DNA of 64,000 nt from Clostridiales bacterium (GTDB taxonomy: Bacteria; Bacillota; Clostridia; Oscillospirales; Acutalibacteraceae): NCBI GenBank assembly GCA_024690965.1, contig JAILOG010000004.1, positions 1 through 64,000 on the forward strand, in the 5' to 3' direction. The notes beneath the pieces are model-generated. The model saw only the letters and a program-made list of their open reading frames with translations. It was not told the origin of the DNA and made no database searches. The position numbers were made by a program, and so were the translations under genes. This document shows, piece after piece, positions 46,002 through 55,226 of this stretch (the stretch's first letter is position 1; each line of letters opens with the position of its first letter).

Positions 46002-47465
46002 ATGGATAACGGATCAATGAATGCTTTTCAAAAGGTATTATTTAAGATAAAATCCTTCTTTGTCGGCATACCGAAAGTTCTGTTTGCGTTTTTCTTTGCC
46101 ATAGGCAATGTGCTTTATAAATACGGCAAAAGATTCAAGGACGGCGATTTCGCGGTAAAGCTGTCCTACATAATAATGGGCTTTGGTAATGCAGTCAGAG
46201 GTCAAATAATAAAAGGAATTCTTTTCCTTTTGGCTGAGGCTGCGTATATACTCTATATGGTATCCTTCGGTTGGCAGTATATTTCCGAAATGTTTACATT
46301 GGGTACCGTTCACAGATCAATTATAGAAATGGTAGACACGGGTTCTTCCAGAACGAGCGCTACTCTTTCAACAGCGAGCAACTCTATGCTTATTATGCTT
46401 TTCGGATTGCTCACAATATTTATCACTGTCGCGTTTTTGGCGATATATGTTATCTCAACAAAATCTGCGTTTAAAGTAATGCAGACAGTAAAAGAGGGCA
46501 AAAAGCCCGCAACCTTTATGTCTGAGCTTAAAGAATTGCTCGACAGCAAATTCCACTGCACAATGCTTACTTTCCCGTCTCTTTTAGTGGGAATTTTCAC
46601 AGTTATTCCTTTAATATTTATGATACTGATTGCTTTTACAAGCTTTGACAGCAATCACCAATATCCCGGATTTTCATTCCAATGGGTAGGGCTTGAAAAC
46701 TTTTACGATATCTTCGGCGGCAACGCCAAAAAGGCCGCTACCTTTGTTTCTCTTACAAAATGGACATTAATTTGGGCTGTATTCGCGACATTCACCAACT
46801 ACATCGCGGGTATGATAGTAGCCCTTATGATAAATAAAAAAGGCATTCGTTTTAAATCTTTCTTTAGAACAATGTTTGTGTTGTCTGTTGCCGTACCGCA
46901 GTTTGTTACATTGCTTCTTATGCGCCAAATGCTCAACAAATACGGCATTATAAACGAAATGCTCACTACCTTTGGCTGGATACAGACCGAGGTACCGTTC
47001 CTGACTGACGCGTTTACAGCGCGAGTCACGGTTATCGTTGTTAATATGTGGGTAGGTATTCCTTACACGATACTCATAACATCGGGTATTCTTATGAATA
47101 TCCCCGAAGAGCTGTATGAGAGCGCAAAAATAGACGGCGCAACCCCGGTGGTCACCTTCTTTAAAATAACGCTTCCCTATATGCTGTTTGTTACAACGCC
47201 TTATCTTATAACGCAGTTTATAGGAAATATAAATAACTTTAATGTTATATACCTGCTTACCGCGGGACAGCCAACAAACCTTAGTCTTTACAACGCGGGC
47301 GATACCGACTTGCTTGTAACGTGGCTGTTCGCGCTGTCGCTTAACAAAAACAATTACAACTTGGCGGCGGCAGTCGGAATACTCGTATTTGTGGTTTGCG
47401 CGGGCGTATCGCTTCTTACCTACAACTTTAGTAATTCTGCTAAAAACGAGGAGGAGTTCTCATGA
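46002..47465 (+). CDS. Sugar ABC permease, MalF-like
   Basis: A 487-residue inner-membrane permease with about eight helices. The N-terminal extension (about 1-180) with two extra helices and a soluble loop is MalF-like. The EAA loop contacting the ATPase is ELYESAKIDGATPVVTFFKITLPY. AAAGGAG precedes the ATG. It overlaps the second permease by 4 bases (ATGA), so the two are translationally coupled. Confidence 0.94.
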   Translation: MDNGSMNAFQKVLFKIKSFFVGIPKVLFAFFFAIGNVLYKYGKRFKDGDFAVKLSYIIMGFGNAVRGQIIKGILFLLAEAAYILYMVSFGWQYISEMFTLGTVHRSIIEMVDTGSSRTSATLSTASNSMLIMLFGLLTIFITVAFLAIYVISTKSAFKVMQTVKEGKKPATFMSELKELLDSKFHCTMLTFPSLLVGIFTVIPLIFMILIAFTSFDSNHQYPGFSFQWVGLENFYDIFGGNAKKAATFVSLTKWTLIWAVFATFTNYIAGMIVALMINKKGIRFKSFFRTMFVLSVAVPQFVTLLLMRQMLNKYGIINEMLTTFGWIQTEVPFLTDAFTARVTVIVVNMWVGIPYTILITSGILMNIPEELYESAKIDGATPVVTFFKITLPYMLFVTTPYLITQFIGNINNFNVIYLLTAGQPTNLSLYNAGDTDLLVTWLFALSLNKNNYNLAAAVGILVFVVCAGVSLLTYNFSNSAKNEEEFS

Positions 47466-48316
47466 TTAAAAGTTACAAGGTCAAAAAATCACTTGCCGAC
47501 ACGATCATTTACACCCTCCTTACCATTATGGGCGCTATTTGGGTATTTCCTCTGTTTTGGATAGTTATGCAGTCTTTGCGCGGCGAGGGCGGAAACTACG
47601 TCGCTTACATCATTCCGCACAATTTTACCCTAAAGCACTTTATAGATTTGTTTACCGAAAAAGTCGTATTTGACTATCCCAGATGGTTCTTGAACACGCT
47701 GTTTGTATCTATTTGCTCATGTATCATATCTACGTTTTCGGTGCTTATGGTTTCGTATACATTCAGCCGTTTGAGATTTAAATCTCGTAAATTCTTTATG
47801 AATTTCGGTATGATACTCGGAATGTTCCCCGGCTTTATGACTATGATAGCTATTTACTATCTCTTAAAGCTTGTTAACTTAACGGGAACATTGGCGGCGC
47901 TGATCATATGCTATTCCGCGGGTGCGTCGCTCGGATATTTCATTTCAAAGGGCTTCTTTGATACTATTCCGCGCGCGCTTGACGAAGCGGCGACCATAGA
48001 CGGCGCAACGAAAAATCAGATTTTCTGGAAGATAATTTTGCCGATGTCTAAACCGATAGTCGTATACACGGTTCTTACATCGTTTATCGGACCGTGGGCG
48101 GACTTCATTCTTGTTAGAATTATCATGGGCGATAAAACGCCGAACTACACCGTCGCGTACGGCTTGTACACTATGTCTAATGACAAAAATATTAAGAAAT
48201 TTTACTTCCAGTTCTGCTCGGGCGCAGTTGTTGTCGCAATACCCATTACAATACTTTTCCTTAATATGCAGAAGTATTATGTAGAGGGCGTAACGGGCGG
48301 CGCAGTTAAAGGATAA
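47462..48316 (+). CDS. Sugar ABC permease, MalG-like
   Basis: A 284-residue permease with six helices and an EAA loop (ALDEAATIDGATKNQIFWKIILP). It forms the heterodimeric channel with the MalF-like subunit. No ATP-binding subunit is encoded here; in Firmicutes a shared MsmX-type ATPase usually serves such importers. No sugar-degrading enzyme or LacI regulator is adjacent either. Confidence 0.94.
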   Translation: MIKSYKVKKSLADTIIYTLLTIMGAIWVFPLFWIVMQSLRGEGGNYVAYIIPHNFTLKHFIDLFTEKVVFDYPRWFLNTLFVSICSCIISTFSVLMVSYTFSRLRFKSRKFFMNFGMILGMFPGFMTMIAIYYLLKLVNLTGTLAALIICYSAGASLGYFISKGFFDTIPRALDEAATIDGATKNQIFWKIILPMSKPIVVYTVLTSFIGPWADFILVRIIMGDKTPNYTVAYGLYTMSNDKNIKKFYFQFCSGAVVVAIPITILFLNMQKYYVEGVTGGAVKG

Positions 48317-48335
48317 AAAAATAATAAATATAGTA

Positions 48336-48363
48336 AAAAGCGGCTCTGCGGAGCCGTTTTTTG
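48336..48363 (+). terminator. Terminator of the sugar importer operon
   Basis: CGGCTC-TGCG-GAGCCG followed by TTTTTTG, 25 bases past the permease stop. Confidence 0.88.
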
Positions 48364-48430
48364 TTATGGCGAAAGCTTGTTTCAAGCAGCACCTTTTATG
48401 TAAGCGCCAGCTGATTCCACGAAGCGTAGG

Positions 48431-48459
48431 TTGCGTATGAGTGCCGTAAATGATATTAT
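48431..48459 (+). promoter_or_regulatory. Promoter of the XRE-desulfoferrodoxin gene
   Basis: TTGCGT, 17 bases, TATTAT, 24 bases before the ATG at 48483. Confidence 0.6.
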
Positions 48460-48482
48460 TTAAGCACAAGGAGGCGGAAACT

Positions 48483-49076
48483 ATGGATAAATACGTTACA
48501 GGCGCTGTTATACGCAAACTTCGCGAAAACAAGAAGATGACGCAGGAAGAGCTTGCAGATAAGCTCTACGTCAGCAGCAAGGCAGTAAGCAAATGGGAAA
48601 CGGGGCAGGGCTTTCCCGATATAAGTTTACTTGAGCCGCTTTCAACTGCGCTTGATATTTCCGTAATAGAACTGCTGTCGGGTGAGGATATCCGCAACCG
48701 TAATTTGTCATCAAATATGACAAAAGGTAAGTTTTATGTCTGCCCGGTTTGCGGAAATGTAATAGGCGCTGCGGGTGAAGCGGTCATAAGCTGCTGCGGC
48801 ATAACACTGCCGACTGTTGAGGCCGAACAGGTGAATTCGGACCATTTTATGCACATAGAGATAGCAGAGGATGAATATTATGTAACCATTGATCATCCCA
48901 TGAATAAGGAACATTACATTTCTTTTTTTGCTGCCGTGTCGGCGCGCGGAATACAGTTTGTTAAGCTGTATCCCGAGGAAAATGCCGAAGCAAGATTTAA
49001 GATCAACGGCGTATTAAAGCTGTACGCATACTGTAACAGGCACGGATTGTTTGAAATAAGCCCGCGCTGTAAATAA
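48483..49076 (+). CDS. XRE-family HTH regulator fused to a desulfoferrodoxin (superoxide reductase) domain
   Basis: A 197-residue fusion. Residues 1-67 are an XRE helix-turn-helix (IRKLRENKKMTQEELADKL, SKAVSKWETGQGFPD). Residues about 83-107 form a desulforedoxin knuckle with Cys87, Cys90, Cys104 and Cys105. Residues about 115-190 resemble a superoxide reductase centre: His121 (HxxxIE), His138 and His144 (HPMNKEHYI), Cys184 and His187 (CNRHG). All five expected iron ligands are present and the His138/His144 and Cys184/His187 spacings match desulfoferrodoxins. The Lys before the first ligand in the classical enzymes is Asp120 here. It may be a redox-sensing regulator, an enzyme, or both. AAGGAGG precedes the ATG. 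Confidence 0.85.
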   Translation: MDKYVTGAVIRKLRENKKMTQEELADKLYVSSKAVSKWETGQGFPDISLLEPLSTALDISVIELLSGEDIRNRNLSSNMTKGKFYVCPVCGNVIGAAGEAVISCCGITLPTVEAEQVNSDHFMHIEIAEDEYYVTIDHPMNKEHYISFFAAVSARGIQFVKLYPEENAEARFKINGVLKLYAYCNRHGLFEISPRCK

Positions 49077-49136
49077 CACATTCTATTTATAAAGACTTTA
49101 ATAATCATTTTATATAAAGCAGCAACAGCAGGTTGC

Positions 49137-49165
49137 TTGATTTATAAGCGCTTGTAAAGTATAAT
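49137..49165 (+). promoter_or_regulatory. Promoter of the XRE/zinc-ribbon gene
   Basis: TTGATT, 17 bases, TATAAT, 21 bases before the ATG at 49187. Confidence 0.75.
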
Positions 49166-49186
49166 ATGTTACAGGGAGGTGCTTAT

Positions 49187-49951
49187 ATGAACACAAAAGA
49201 TGTATTATACGAACTGAGAACTAAGAACGGTTTGTCTCAGGAGGAGCTTGCGGAAAAGATTTTTGTTACAAGACAGGCGGTTTCGCGCTGGGAAAACGGA
49301 GAAACGGTGCCAAATACAGAAACGCTTAAATTATTATCAAAGATCTTCAATGTTTCTATCAATACTTTGCTCGGGTCTCCGCGCAAATTGATATGTCAGT
49401 GCTGCGGAATGCCGATGGACGATTCTATTATCGGCAAAAACAAAGACGGAACACTCAATGAAGATTATTGCCAATGGTGTTATGCGGACGGAACATACAC
49501 ATACGACAATATGGATGATCTTATTGATGTGTGCGTAAAACATATGGTAAATGAAAGCTTTTCGGAAGAACAGGCCCGGTCTTATTTAAAGCAGAATTTA
49601 CCGACACTTGACTATTGGAAAAAACATGGAGAATTAAGTGACAGCGGTGAATTTGAAGAACTAAAGAAGCAGCTGACAAAAGAAATAAACGCTCTTAATA
49701 TCAAAGGGATGCCAAAGCTTGAAAAGCTTAATGCCCTTGTAGGAAAGTTTGTAAACCTTGAATATCCTTTGCCAAGTGGCGCAAATGTAAAATTCCTTGA
49801 TGACGGCACAACGTATTTGGGCAATCAATTAGAGTCCGAGCTTGATAACGGACGGTGTTTCGGCGTGCTTGCAAATGCGGATTTTATTCTTATATGCACT
49901 TATGGGGCAGAAGGCGCCGATCCCGAAATTATACTTTATAAAAAGAGATAA
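49187..49951 (+). CDS. XRE-family HTH regulator with a zinc-ribbon domain
   Basis: A 254-residue protein. Residues 1-64 are an XRE HTH (VLYELRTKNGLSQEELAEKIFVTRQAVSRWENGE). Residues 69-100 form a putative zinc ribbon (CQCCGMPM at 70-77 and CQWC at 95-98) in the style of zf-ribbon_2 proteins. A helical part (DVCVKHMVNESFSEEQAR) and an unrecognised C-terminal domain follow (about 165-254). Its HTH resembles that of the preceding XRE-desulfoferrodoxin gene, so the pair may share a duplicated DNA-binding part. It has its own promoter and a GGGAGG ribosome site. Confidence 0.88.
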   Translation: MNTKDVLYELRTKNGLSQEELAEKIFVTRQAVSRWENGETVPNTETLKLLSKIFNVSINTLLGSPRKLICQCCGMPMDDSIIGKNKDGTLNEDYCQWCYADGTYTYDNMDDLIDVCVKHMVNESFSEEQARSYLKQNLPTLDYWKKHGELSDSGEFEELKKQLTKEINALNIKGMPKLEKLNALVGKFVNLEYPLPSGANVKFLDDGTTYLGNQLESELDNGRCFGVLANADFILICTYGAEGADPEIILYKKR

Positions 49952-49981
49952 ATTCACTTAGGACGGTTCAATTATGTGTTA

Positions 49982-50016
49982 TAAACCCTGCTTTTCACCT
50001 GAATGGCAGGGTTTAC
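49982..50016 (+). terminator. Hairpin after the XRE/zinc-ribbon gene
   Basis: AAACCCTGC and GCAGGGTTT arms with a 14-base loop. It lacks a proper T run afterwards (ACGTGTATTATTTG), so it is a weak terminator. The rest of the gap to 50205 shows only a TATAAT-like box near 50151 before the aldehyde dehydrogenase gene. Confidence 0.5.
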
Positions 50017-50205
50017 GTGTATTATTTGCTGTGTCGGTTTGCAAATATGATTACCTGAGCCTTTTGTTTTCCGGTTTTGCAAGCATTAAAATAAAGTATC
50101 GTATCAATTTAACGCAAATAAGTATATCTATGTGCAGAAAAATGTGATATAATATTTTCACGATTGACTTGTACGAATCAAATTGCGTACAGAAAGGCTG
50201 ATAAA

Positions 50206-51621
50206 ATGAGCTATACAAAAGAAATTATAAATTCAACAGTCCAAAGCCAGAGAAAATATTTCCGCACGGGAGAAACACTTGATGTTAAATTCAGAATAGC
50301 ACAGCTTAAAAAGCTTAAACAGGCTGTAATCGAGCAAAAACAAATGCTTTTGGACGCGTTGTATGAGGATTTGAGAAAAAGCCCCACGGAAGCATATTTG
50401 TGCGACATAGGACCTGTAATTGCCGAGATAAACGAAACTATAAAAGGTCTTAAAAAGTGGGCGAGACCGGAAAAGCATTACAGCGGACTTATTTGCTTTC
50501 CAAGTATGACAACAACTGTTTACAAAATACCTTACGGTGTATCTTTGATAATCAGCCCGTTTAATTTCCCCGTACTTCTGACATTGGGAGTGCTTGCGGC
50601 AAGTATAGCGGGGGGTAATACCGCAGTAATAAAAACGAGCTCTAAATCCGCGGCTTGCACAAAGGCTTTGCAAAAGCTTATTTCAGACACGTTCCCCGAA
50701 AAATATATTACGGTTATAGACGGCGGACATGATGTAGCCGATATGTGTCTTGCAGAGAGATTTGACAAGATATTTTACACGGGTTCACCGTCGGTCGCAA
50801 AGCACGTTTTATCTGAGGCGGCGAAAAACCTTACTCCAGTCGCGCTTGAGCTTGGCGGAGAGACAGGCAACTGGGGCATTGTAAGAAAAGACGCCGACCT
50901 GAAAGACGCGGCGCGCAAAATAGCTTTCTTTAAGATCTGCAACGCAGGGCAGATATGTATAAATATAAATCAAGTAGCGGTAGCAAAAGAAATCGCGGAC
51001 GAATTTTTAGGTGAATTGAAACGTGAATTTGTTCGCCAGATAGGAGAAAAAGCCGAAGATAATCCCGAATACCCAAAGCTTATTACAACAGGCGCGTATG
51101 AAAAATGCGAAAAGCTTGCCGCGGAATACAGCGACAGAATCATATTCGGCGGAACAGGCAATAAGAGTACCTGCCGCTTTTCACCAACAGTTATTTATCC
51201 TGTTGATATCGACGAGGATATTGTACAAAAAGAGCTGTTTTGCCCGATTCTGCCCGTAGTGCCGTTTGAAGACAATGATATTGACAAACTTGCGGAAATT
51301 ATCGCGGAGCGCGAACATCCTCTTGCGATGTATGTGTTTACTTCCGATAAAAAGTGGGCGAAAAGCTTTATGTCCGCACAGCAATTCGGCGGCGGTTGCA
51401 TAAACGAGGTTTGCATACATATGATGGTAAAAGGCGCGCCTTTTAACGGAACGGGCCATTCGGGAATGGGAGCTTATCACGGTGAATGGGGATTCAGAGA
51501 GTTTACGCACCCAACCACAGTGCTTAAGGGAAAAACTCATATGAACCTCTCGCTCAGGGAACATCCCTATTCGGGAAAATCCGGGGAGAAAAAAATGTCT
51601 TTCTTGAAGTTTTTCGAATAA
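50206..51621 (+). CDS. Aldehyde dehydrogenase (class 3-like)
   Basis: A 471-residue NAD(P)-dependent dehydrogenase. Class 3 features: FNFPVLLTLGVLAASIAGGNTAVIKTS, FYTGSPSVAK, Glu in LELGGETGN and the catalytic Cys in NAGQICININQV, with the C-terminal GGGCINEVCIHM and FNGTGHSGMGAYHGEWGF. The motif LELGGKSP is altered to LELGGETG, and GQTC to GQIC. It oxidises aldehydes to acids; the substrate is unknown. Start 50206 follows AAAGGCTG. The class 3 C-terminal extension (about 440-471) is present. Confidence 0.9.
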   Translation: MSYTKEIINSTVQSQRKYFRTGETLDVKFRIAQLKKLKQAVIEQKQMLLDALYEDLRKSPTEAYLCDIGPVIAEINETIKGLKKWARPEKHYSGLICFPSMTTTVYKIPYGVSLIISPFNFPVLLTLGVLAASIAGGNTAVIKTSSKSAACTKALQKLISDTFPEKYITVIDGGHDVADMCLAERFDKIFYTGSPSVAKHVLSEAAKNLTPVALELGGETGNWGIVRKDADLKDAARKIAFFKICNAGQICININQVAVAKEIADEFLGELKREFVRQIGEKAEDNPEYPKLITTGAYEKCEKLAAEYSDRIIFGGTGNKSTCRFSPTVIYPVDIDEDIVQKELFCPILPVVPFEDNDIDKLAEIIAEREHPLAMYVFTSDKKWAKSFMSAQQFGGGCINEVCIHMMVKGAPFNGTGHSGMGAYHGEWGFREFTHPTTVLKGKTHMNLSLREHPYSGKSGEKKMSFLKFFE

Positions 51622-51651
51622 TAATATTCGCGTAGTACCATTAATTACAAC

Positions 51652-51690
51652 AAAAAAGCCGCTGTCCACTTTGGACTGCGGTTTTGCTTT
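51652..51690. terminator. Two-way terminator between aldh and fumarase beta
   Basis: AAAAGCCGC and GCGGTTTT outer arms with an inner TCCA/TGGA stem. Both strands continue into a T-rich tract (TTTTGCTTTT on plus, TTTTTTG on minus), fitting the convergent genes. Confidence 0.8.
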
Positions 51691-51712
51691 TATATCTATA
51701 AAACTAATGCCT

Positions 51713-52237
51713 TCATTTTTCAAAAATATCGTTACCGTTGCAGTCAATTCCCGCTATGCAGGGAAAATCCTTCAGTGTGTACCTATAAACTGCTTCGGTA
51801 CCCAAATCTCCAAAGCAGATAAGCTGTGTTTTCGTTATGGATTGAGATAACAACGCTCCGGCTCCGCCTAAGGTGCAAAAGTAAATGCCGTTATATTTGG
51901 CTATGGCTTGCTTTACTTCTTTTGAACGCTTGCCTTTGCCTATGGTCGCTTTCACACCGTTTTTCATAAGCAGAGGGGTAAAAGGATCCATACGCCTTGA
52001 GGATGTAGGACCTGCCGAGCCGCAGACAAACCCTTCCGGGGCAGGTGCGGCGCCTACATAATAAACGGTCTCACCTTCTATGTTAAAAGGCAAACTTTCG
52101 CCTTTGAGTAACATATCATATAATCTCTTGTGCGCCATATCTCTGGCTGTAATAACATCACCCGATAAAAGCACAATATCTCCGCATTTAAGCTTGGATA
52201 TATCTTGATCTTTTAAGGGAAGTTCAATTTTAATCAT
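51713..52237 (-). CDS. Class I fumarate hydratase (or tartrate dehydratase), beta subunit
   Basis: About 174 residues. The swivelling beta domain of iron-sulfur hydro-lyases, with GDIVLLSGDVITARDMAHKR, YYVGAAPAPEG, CGSAGPTSSRRMDPFTP and IGKGKRSKEV. It would pair with the alpha subunit at 56065-56904, but that gene is 3.8 kb away on the opposite strand. The start is uncertain: ATG at 52237 or 52255, neither with a ribosome site. A TATAAT overlaps the codons after 52255, so a leaderless transcript starting at 52237 is possible. Confidence 0.88.
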   Translation of the reverse strand: MIKIELPLKDQDISKLKCGDIVLLSGDVITARDMAHKRLYDMLLKGESLPFNIEGETVYYVGAAPAPEGFVCGSAGPTSSRRMDPFTPLLMKNGVKATIGKGKRSKEVKQAIAKYNGIYFCTLGGAGALLSQSITKTQLICFGDLGTEAVYRYTLKDFPCIAGIDCNGNDIFEK

Positions 52238-52263
52238 ATTTTTATTATAACTCATAAAGTATT

Positions 52264-52297
52264 TTAAAAAACGAGCTGCCGTAATATTTTACGGCAG
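52264..52297 (-). terminator. Terminator of the two-component operon
   Basis: On the minus strand CTGCCGTAA, loop AATA, TTACGGCAG, then CTCGTTTTTT. It lies 7 bases past the XRE gene stop. Confidence 0.88.
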
Positions 52298-52303
52298 TAA
52301 TTC

Positions 52304-52732
52304 TTATTTATTTTCTTTGTTAAATTTTTTTATGCCTTCCGCTACCGCTTTCTTTTGCTCGGGGGTCAGAAGTCTGTACATACAAAGCAGAGATTGCTCT
52401 TCTTTAGAAAGGCTGTATACAGGTTCGGGGACTTCAATAGGCGCATCATGTTCTCCGTCAAAAAGATTGTCAGACACACCCGAATCGCCAAGCACAGCTT
52501 CTGATTCCAACTTTAAAAACGGATCCATAAATTTTGTGTAGGACACGTTAAATATCTTTGAAAGCTTAATTATAAAAGGCGCGCTGGGAGTTGTGTTGCC
52601 AAGCTCATAATATGTGTATGTGGATCTGTCTATGCCCAAAGCGTCGGCAACTTGCTGTTGCGAAAACCCGCACGCTTCGCGATAGCTTTTTAGCAGGTCA
52701 CCGACAGCGTTATTTTTTAAAGAGCGTTTCAT
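52304..52732 (-). CDS. XRE-family transcriptional regulator
   Basis: A 142-residue cytosolic regulator. The HTH is in the first 70 residues (LLKSYREACGFSQQQVADALGIDRSTYTYYELGNTTP). A Glu/Pro/Ser-rich linker is followed by a short helical end (SLSKEEQSLLCMYRLLTPEQKKAVAEGI). AAAGGAG precedes the ATG. It is the last gene of a tight operon with a response regulator, a histidine kinase and a lipoprotein. Its target is unknown. Confidence 0.88.
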   Translation of the reverse strand: MKRSLKNNAVGDLLKSYREACGFSQQQVADALGIDRSTYTYYELGNTTPSAPFIIKLSKIFNVSYTKFMDPFLKLESEAVLGDSGVSDNLFDGEHDAPIEVPEPVYSLSKEEQSLLCMYRLLTPEQKKAVAEGIKKFNKENK

Positions 52733-52748
52733 AAAAATCTCTCCTTTT

Positions 52749-53711
52749 TTAGTTTAATTCATCGCAAAATGCAGTAGTGTACTGTATCTGCAAGGTGGTT
52801 AAAGAGCCTGAGATCACTTCTCGGCGATAACCGATTCTGCAAACATCGGTTTTTTTAGTATATCCCTCAAAGGTAAGTGAAACGGTTTTTTCACCGCTTT
52901 TTTCTTCGTATATTTTGTCCGTTAATCCGTATTTTAAAAGCGATTCGTTAATTTTTTCTGCCGCTTCACCGAGAGAAGAATACTTATATCCGCCTGCATT
53001 TGAGCTTACAAACACAACCTCGTTGTTTACGGAAAGCTCCGCGCTTGAATAAGACGGTTCTTTATACTCCATGTTAAACACTTTCTTTGCGCCGTTTTTT
53101 GAAAGCTTGTATATTATAAGGCTCTGCTCGGAAGGTATTCCCGAGGCTTCGGACGTGTGGTAAAGCTTTGAACATAAAAATTTTTCGCCGCTGTATTCGG
53201 TCAAGAAAACATCGTTGTTGGCATAAGCGTTTGAGTAAGTTGCTTTACCGTCTGTTACGGTTTGCATAAGCTTTACCTTGCCTTGCGACACATCGTATAT
53301 TTCCACGCACAGCTCGGTATGTTTGCCGCCGAGAGAACGCGAGATTATAAGCTCGGGGGTGTCGTCTGAGTCTATATCACAAAGATATCCGCCTACAAGT
53401 CCTTTCGCGTTTTTGTCATCCGGCGAGCAAATATCTTCATTTACGCGAGCAAGCTTGGAATTGTTATTGATGTACTCGACAAGCAACTGCTCATCTGAAA
53501 TCTCCGTGCTGACAACAGATTCGGCTTGCGATGACTCAACATCGGACGCTGCTTCTTTCAATGAATTTACATAAGCCGACACGCTGTTTTCGCTGTCTGA
53601 CGGTTGGCTCTGCGTATCACCGGAACAAGCCGATGAAATAACAAGTATAAGACAACAAATTATACAGGTAAACAATGTGGTTCGTTTATTATTTTTCAAC
53701 AATGTTTTCAC
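52749..53711 (-). CDS. Lipoprotein of a two-component system operon
   Basis: A 320-residue lipoprotein. The lipobox is ISSAC (Cys29) and a Ser/Glu/Gln-rich linker runs to about residue 70. A domain with an Asp-rich CDIDSDDTPELIISRSLGGKHTELCVEIYDVSQG stretch resembles VCBS/FG-GAP-like Ca sites. No enzyme motif is visible. Its first 23 bases overlap the histidine kinase stop region, so the two are coupled. It may present a ligand to the kinase; this is inference. Confidence 0.82.
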   Translation of the reverse strand: MKTLLKNNKRTTLFTCIICCLILVISSACSGDTQSQPSDSENSVSAYVNSLKEAASDVESSQAESVVSTEISDEQLLVEYINNNSKLARVNEDICSPDDKNAKGLVGGYLCDIDSDDTPELIISRSLGGKHTELCVEIYDVSQGKVKLMQTVTDGKATYSNAYANNDVFLTEYSGEKFLCSKLYHTSEASGIPSEQSLIIYKLSKNGAKKVFNMEYKEPSYSSAELSVNNEVVFVSSNAGGYKYSSLGEAAEKINESLLKYGLTDKIYEEKSGEKTVSLTFEGYTKKTDVCRIGYRREVISGSLTTLQIQYTTAFCDELN

Positions 53712-55212
53712 CGCTTTCTGTATTGTCGTTATGTACTCTCTCTATTTCAAAATAAAAATTACTTCCTTTACCGAGTTCCGACTCTACACCGTATTCCGTT
53801 TTATGCAGCTCCAATACGCTTTTAACGATAGACAGTCCCAACCCTGTGCCTACTATGGCAGTACGGTGGTTTTTGTCCACACGGTAATATCTGTTCCAAA
53901 TATTTGCTATATCCTCTTTGCTTATGCCTATGCCGTGGTCGATTATCTCTATTCTTACTGTTTTTTCTTTAGTTGTTTGTTTTACAAGAACGGTCTTGTC
54001 TTCTCCGCTGTAATTTACAGCGTTGTTGATAAGGTTATAAATTACTTGCTTTATCTTTGTTTTATCGGCGTCCGCAAATACCTCTCGGTCATATTCGAGA
54101 TTTACGGTAATGCCTCTTTGCTTGGAAAGAGAGGCGTAGCTTTGAACTATTTCTTTAAGCTCTTTTGTTATATTAAATTGCTCATATTCCAGCTCGCTTA
54201 CGGAAGCTTGCATTTTTGAAATATCAAGCAGATCGGTAACAAGACGGCTCAGTCTGTTTGCCTCGTCAACGATTACCTGAATGTTTTCGGTTGTGTTTTC
54301 ACCGGGAATATCACGCATCATTTCCGCGTATCCCGAAATCATTGTAAGCGGTGTTCGCAGATCGTGAGATACGTTAGCTATAAGCTCATTTTGCAGAGAA
54401 TCCGCTTTTCCGAGCTCCTCTGCCGCAAAGTTGAGCGTCGAGCTCAGCTCTTCTATTTCTCTGAAGCCCTTTTCCGTAAATCTTACTTTAAAGTCGCCTT
54501 TTGCGAGCATTTTTGCCTTGTCATTAATATTTTCTATCGGCAGAGAAATCGTCTGAGATGTAAGAAACGCGATAAACGTTCCGAAAATTAAAAATATTAA
54601 AGTTATGATAAGCAGCTGCACCGACAATGTTTGAATTGTACTGTTAACGGGCGAAATAACCGATGTTATAAGTATAAGATATTCTTCGTTGTTAAATTTT
54701 TCAACACGGCAGAAAACAATCCCCTTTGCCTTTGGTATACTGTCCGACGGAGTTTGACCTATAAAAGCGTTTTGTAAGTCTTCGGATGTTTTTTCGGAAT
54801 TGATATTATCGGTATTGCCAAATTTGAAGGAATCTTGATTATCTATATTTATTAAATTTGTTCCGTCATTATTAAGAGCATCGTTGTAGTATTTGTCAAG
54901 CAGATCGTCGGCAAGGCAATATTCCAAGCTGCGCGTACTTTCTGATATACTTACCGACTCAAACCCGTTGTTTGTATGCTTTACGACCCTTACGTTTACA
55001 AAATTCCGTTGCGCGATCTCATAAACGAGAGTGTTCAATTCTTTGTTGTCTATGTTAGACGCAATGCTCGACGCGCATGAGCGCACGGAATTTGTTTTTA
55101 TTACCTTATAAAAATCATCAAGGAAAACTATCTGAAACAGCCACAGCAGTATTATCATTACGGAAACTATACTGACAAATATAGCCGAAACTTTAAATCG
55201 TACACTTCTCAT
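53689..55212 (-). CDS. Membrane sensor histidine kinase
   Basis: A 507-residue kinase. Membrane helices at about 8-30 and 199-217 flank an extracellular sensor (about 31-198). A HAMP linker (218-270) is followed by the H box VSHDLRTPL with His283. The ATP-binding domain has NLINNAVNYS (N box), DHGIGI (G1) and GTGLGLSIVK (G2). It phosphorylates the response regulator encoded 14 bases upstream. The external sensor has no family I recognise. Confidence 0.95.
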   Translation of the reverse strand: MRSVRFKVSAIFVSIVSVMIILLWLFQIVFLDDFYKVIKTNSVRSCASSIASNIDNKELNTLVYEIAQRNFVNVRVVKHTNNGFESVSISESTRSLEYCLADDLLDKYYNDALNNDGTNLINIDNQDSFKFGNTDNINSEKTSEDLQNAFIGQTPSDSIPKAKGIVFCRVEKFNNEEYLILITSVISPVNSTIQTLSVQLLIITLIFLIFGTFIAFLTSQTISLPIENINDKAKMLAKGDFKVRFTEKGFREIEELSSTLNFAAEELGKADSLQNELIANVSHDLRTPLTMISGYAEMMRDIPGENTTENIQVIVDEANRLSRLVTDLLDISKMQASVSELEYEQFNITKELKEIVQSYASLSKQRGITVNLEYDREVFADADKTKIKQVIYNLINNAVNYSGEDKTVLVKQTTKEKTVRIEIIDHGIGISKEDIANIWNRYYRVDKNHRTAIVGTGLGLSIVKSVLELHKTEYGVESELGKGSNFYFEIERVHNDNTESGENIVEK

Positions 55213-55226
55213 AATTATGTAAAAAG

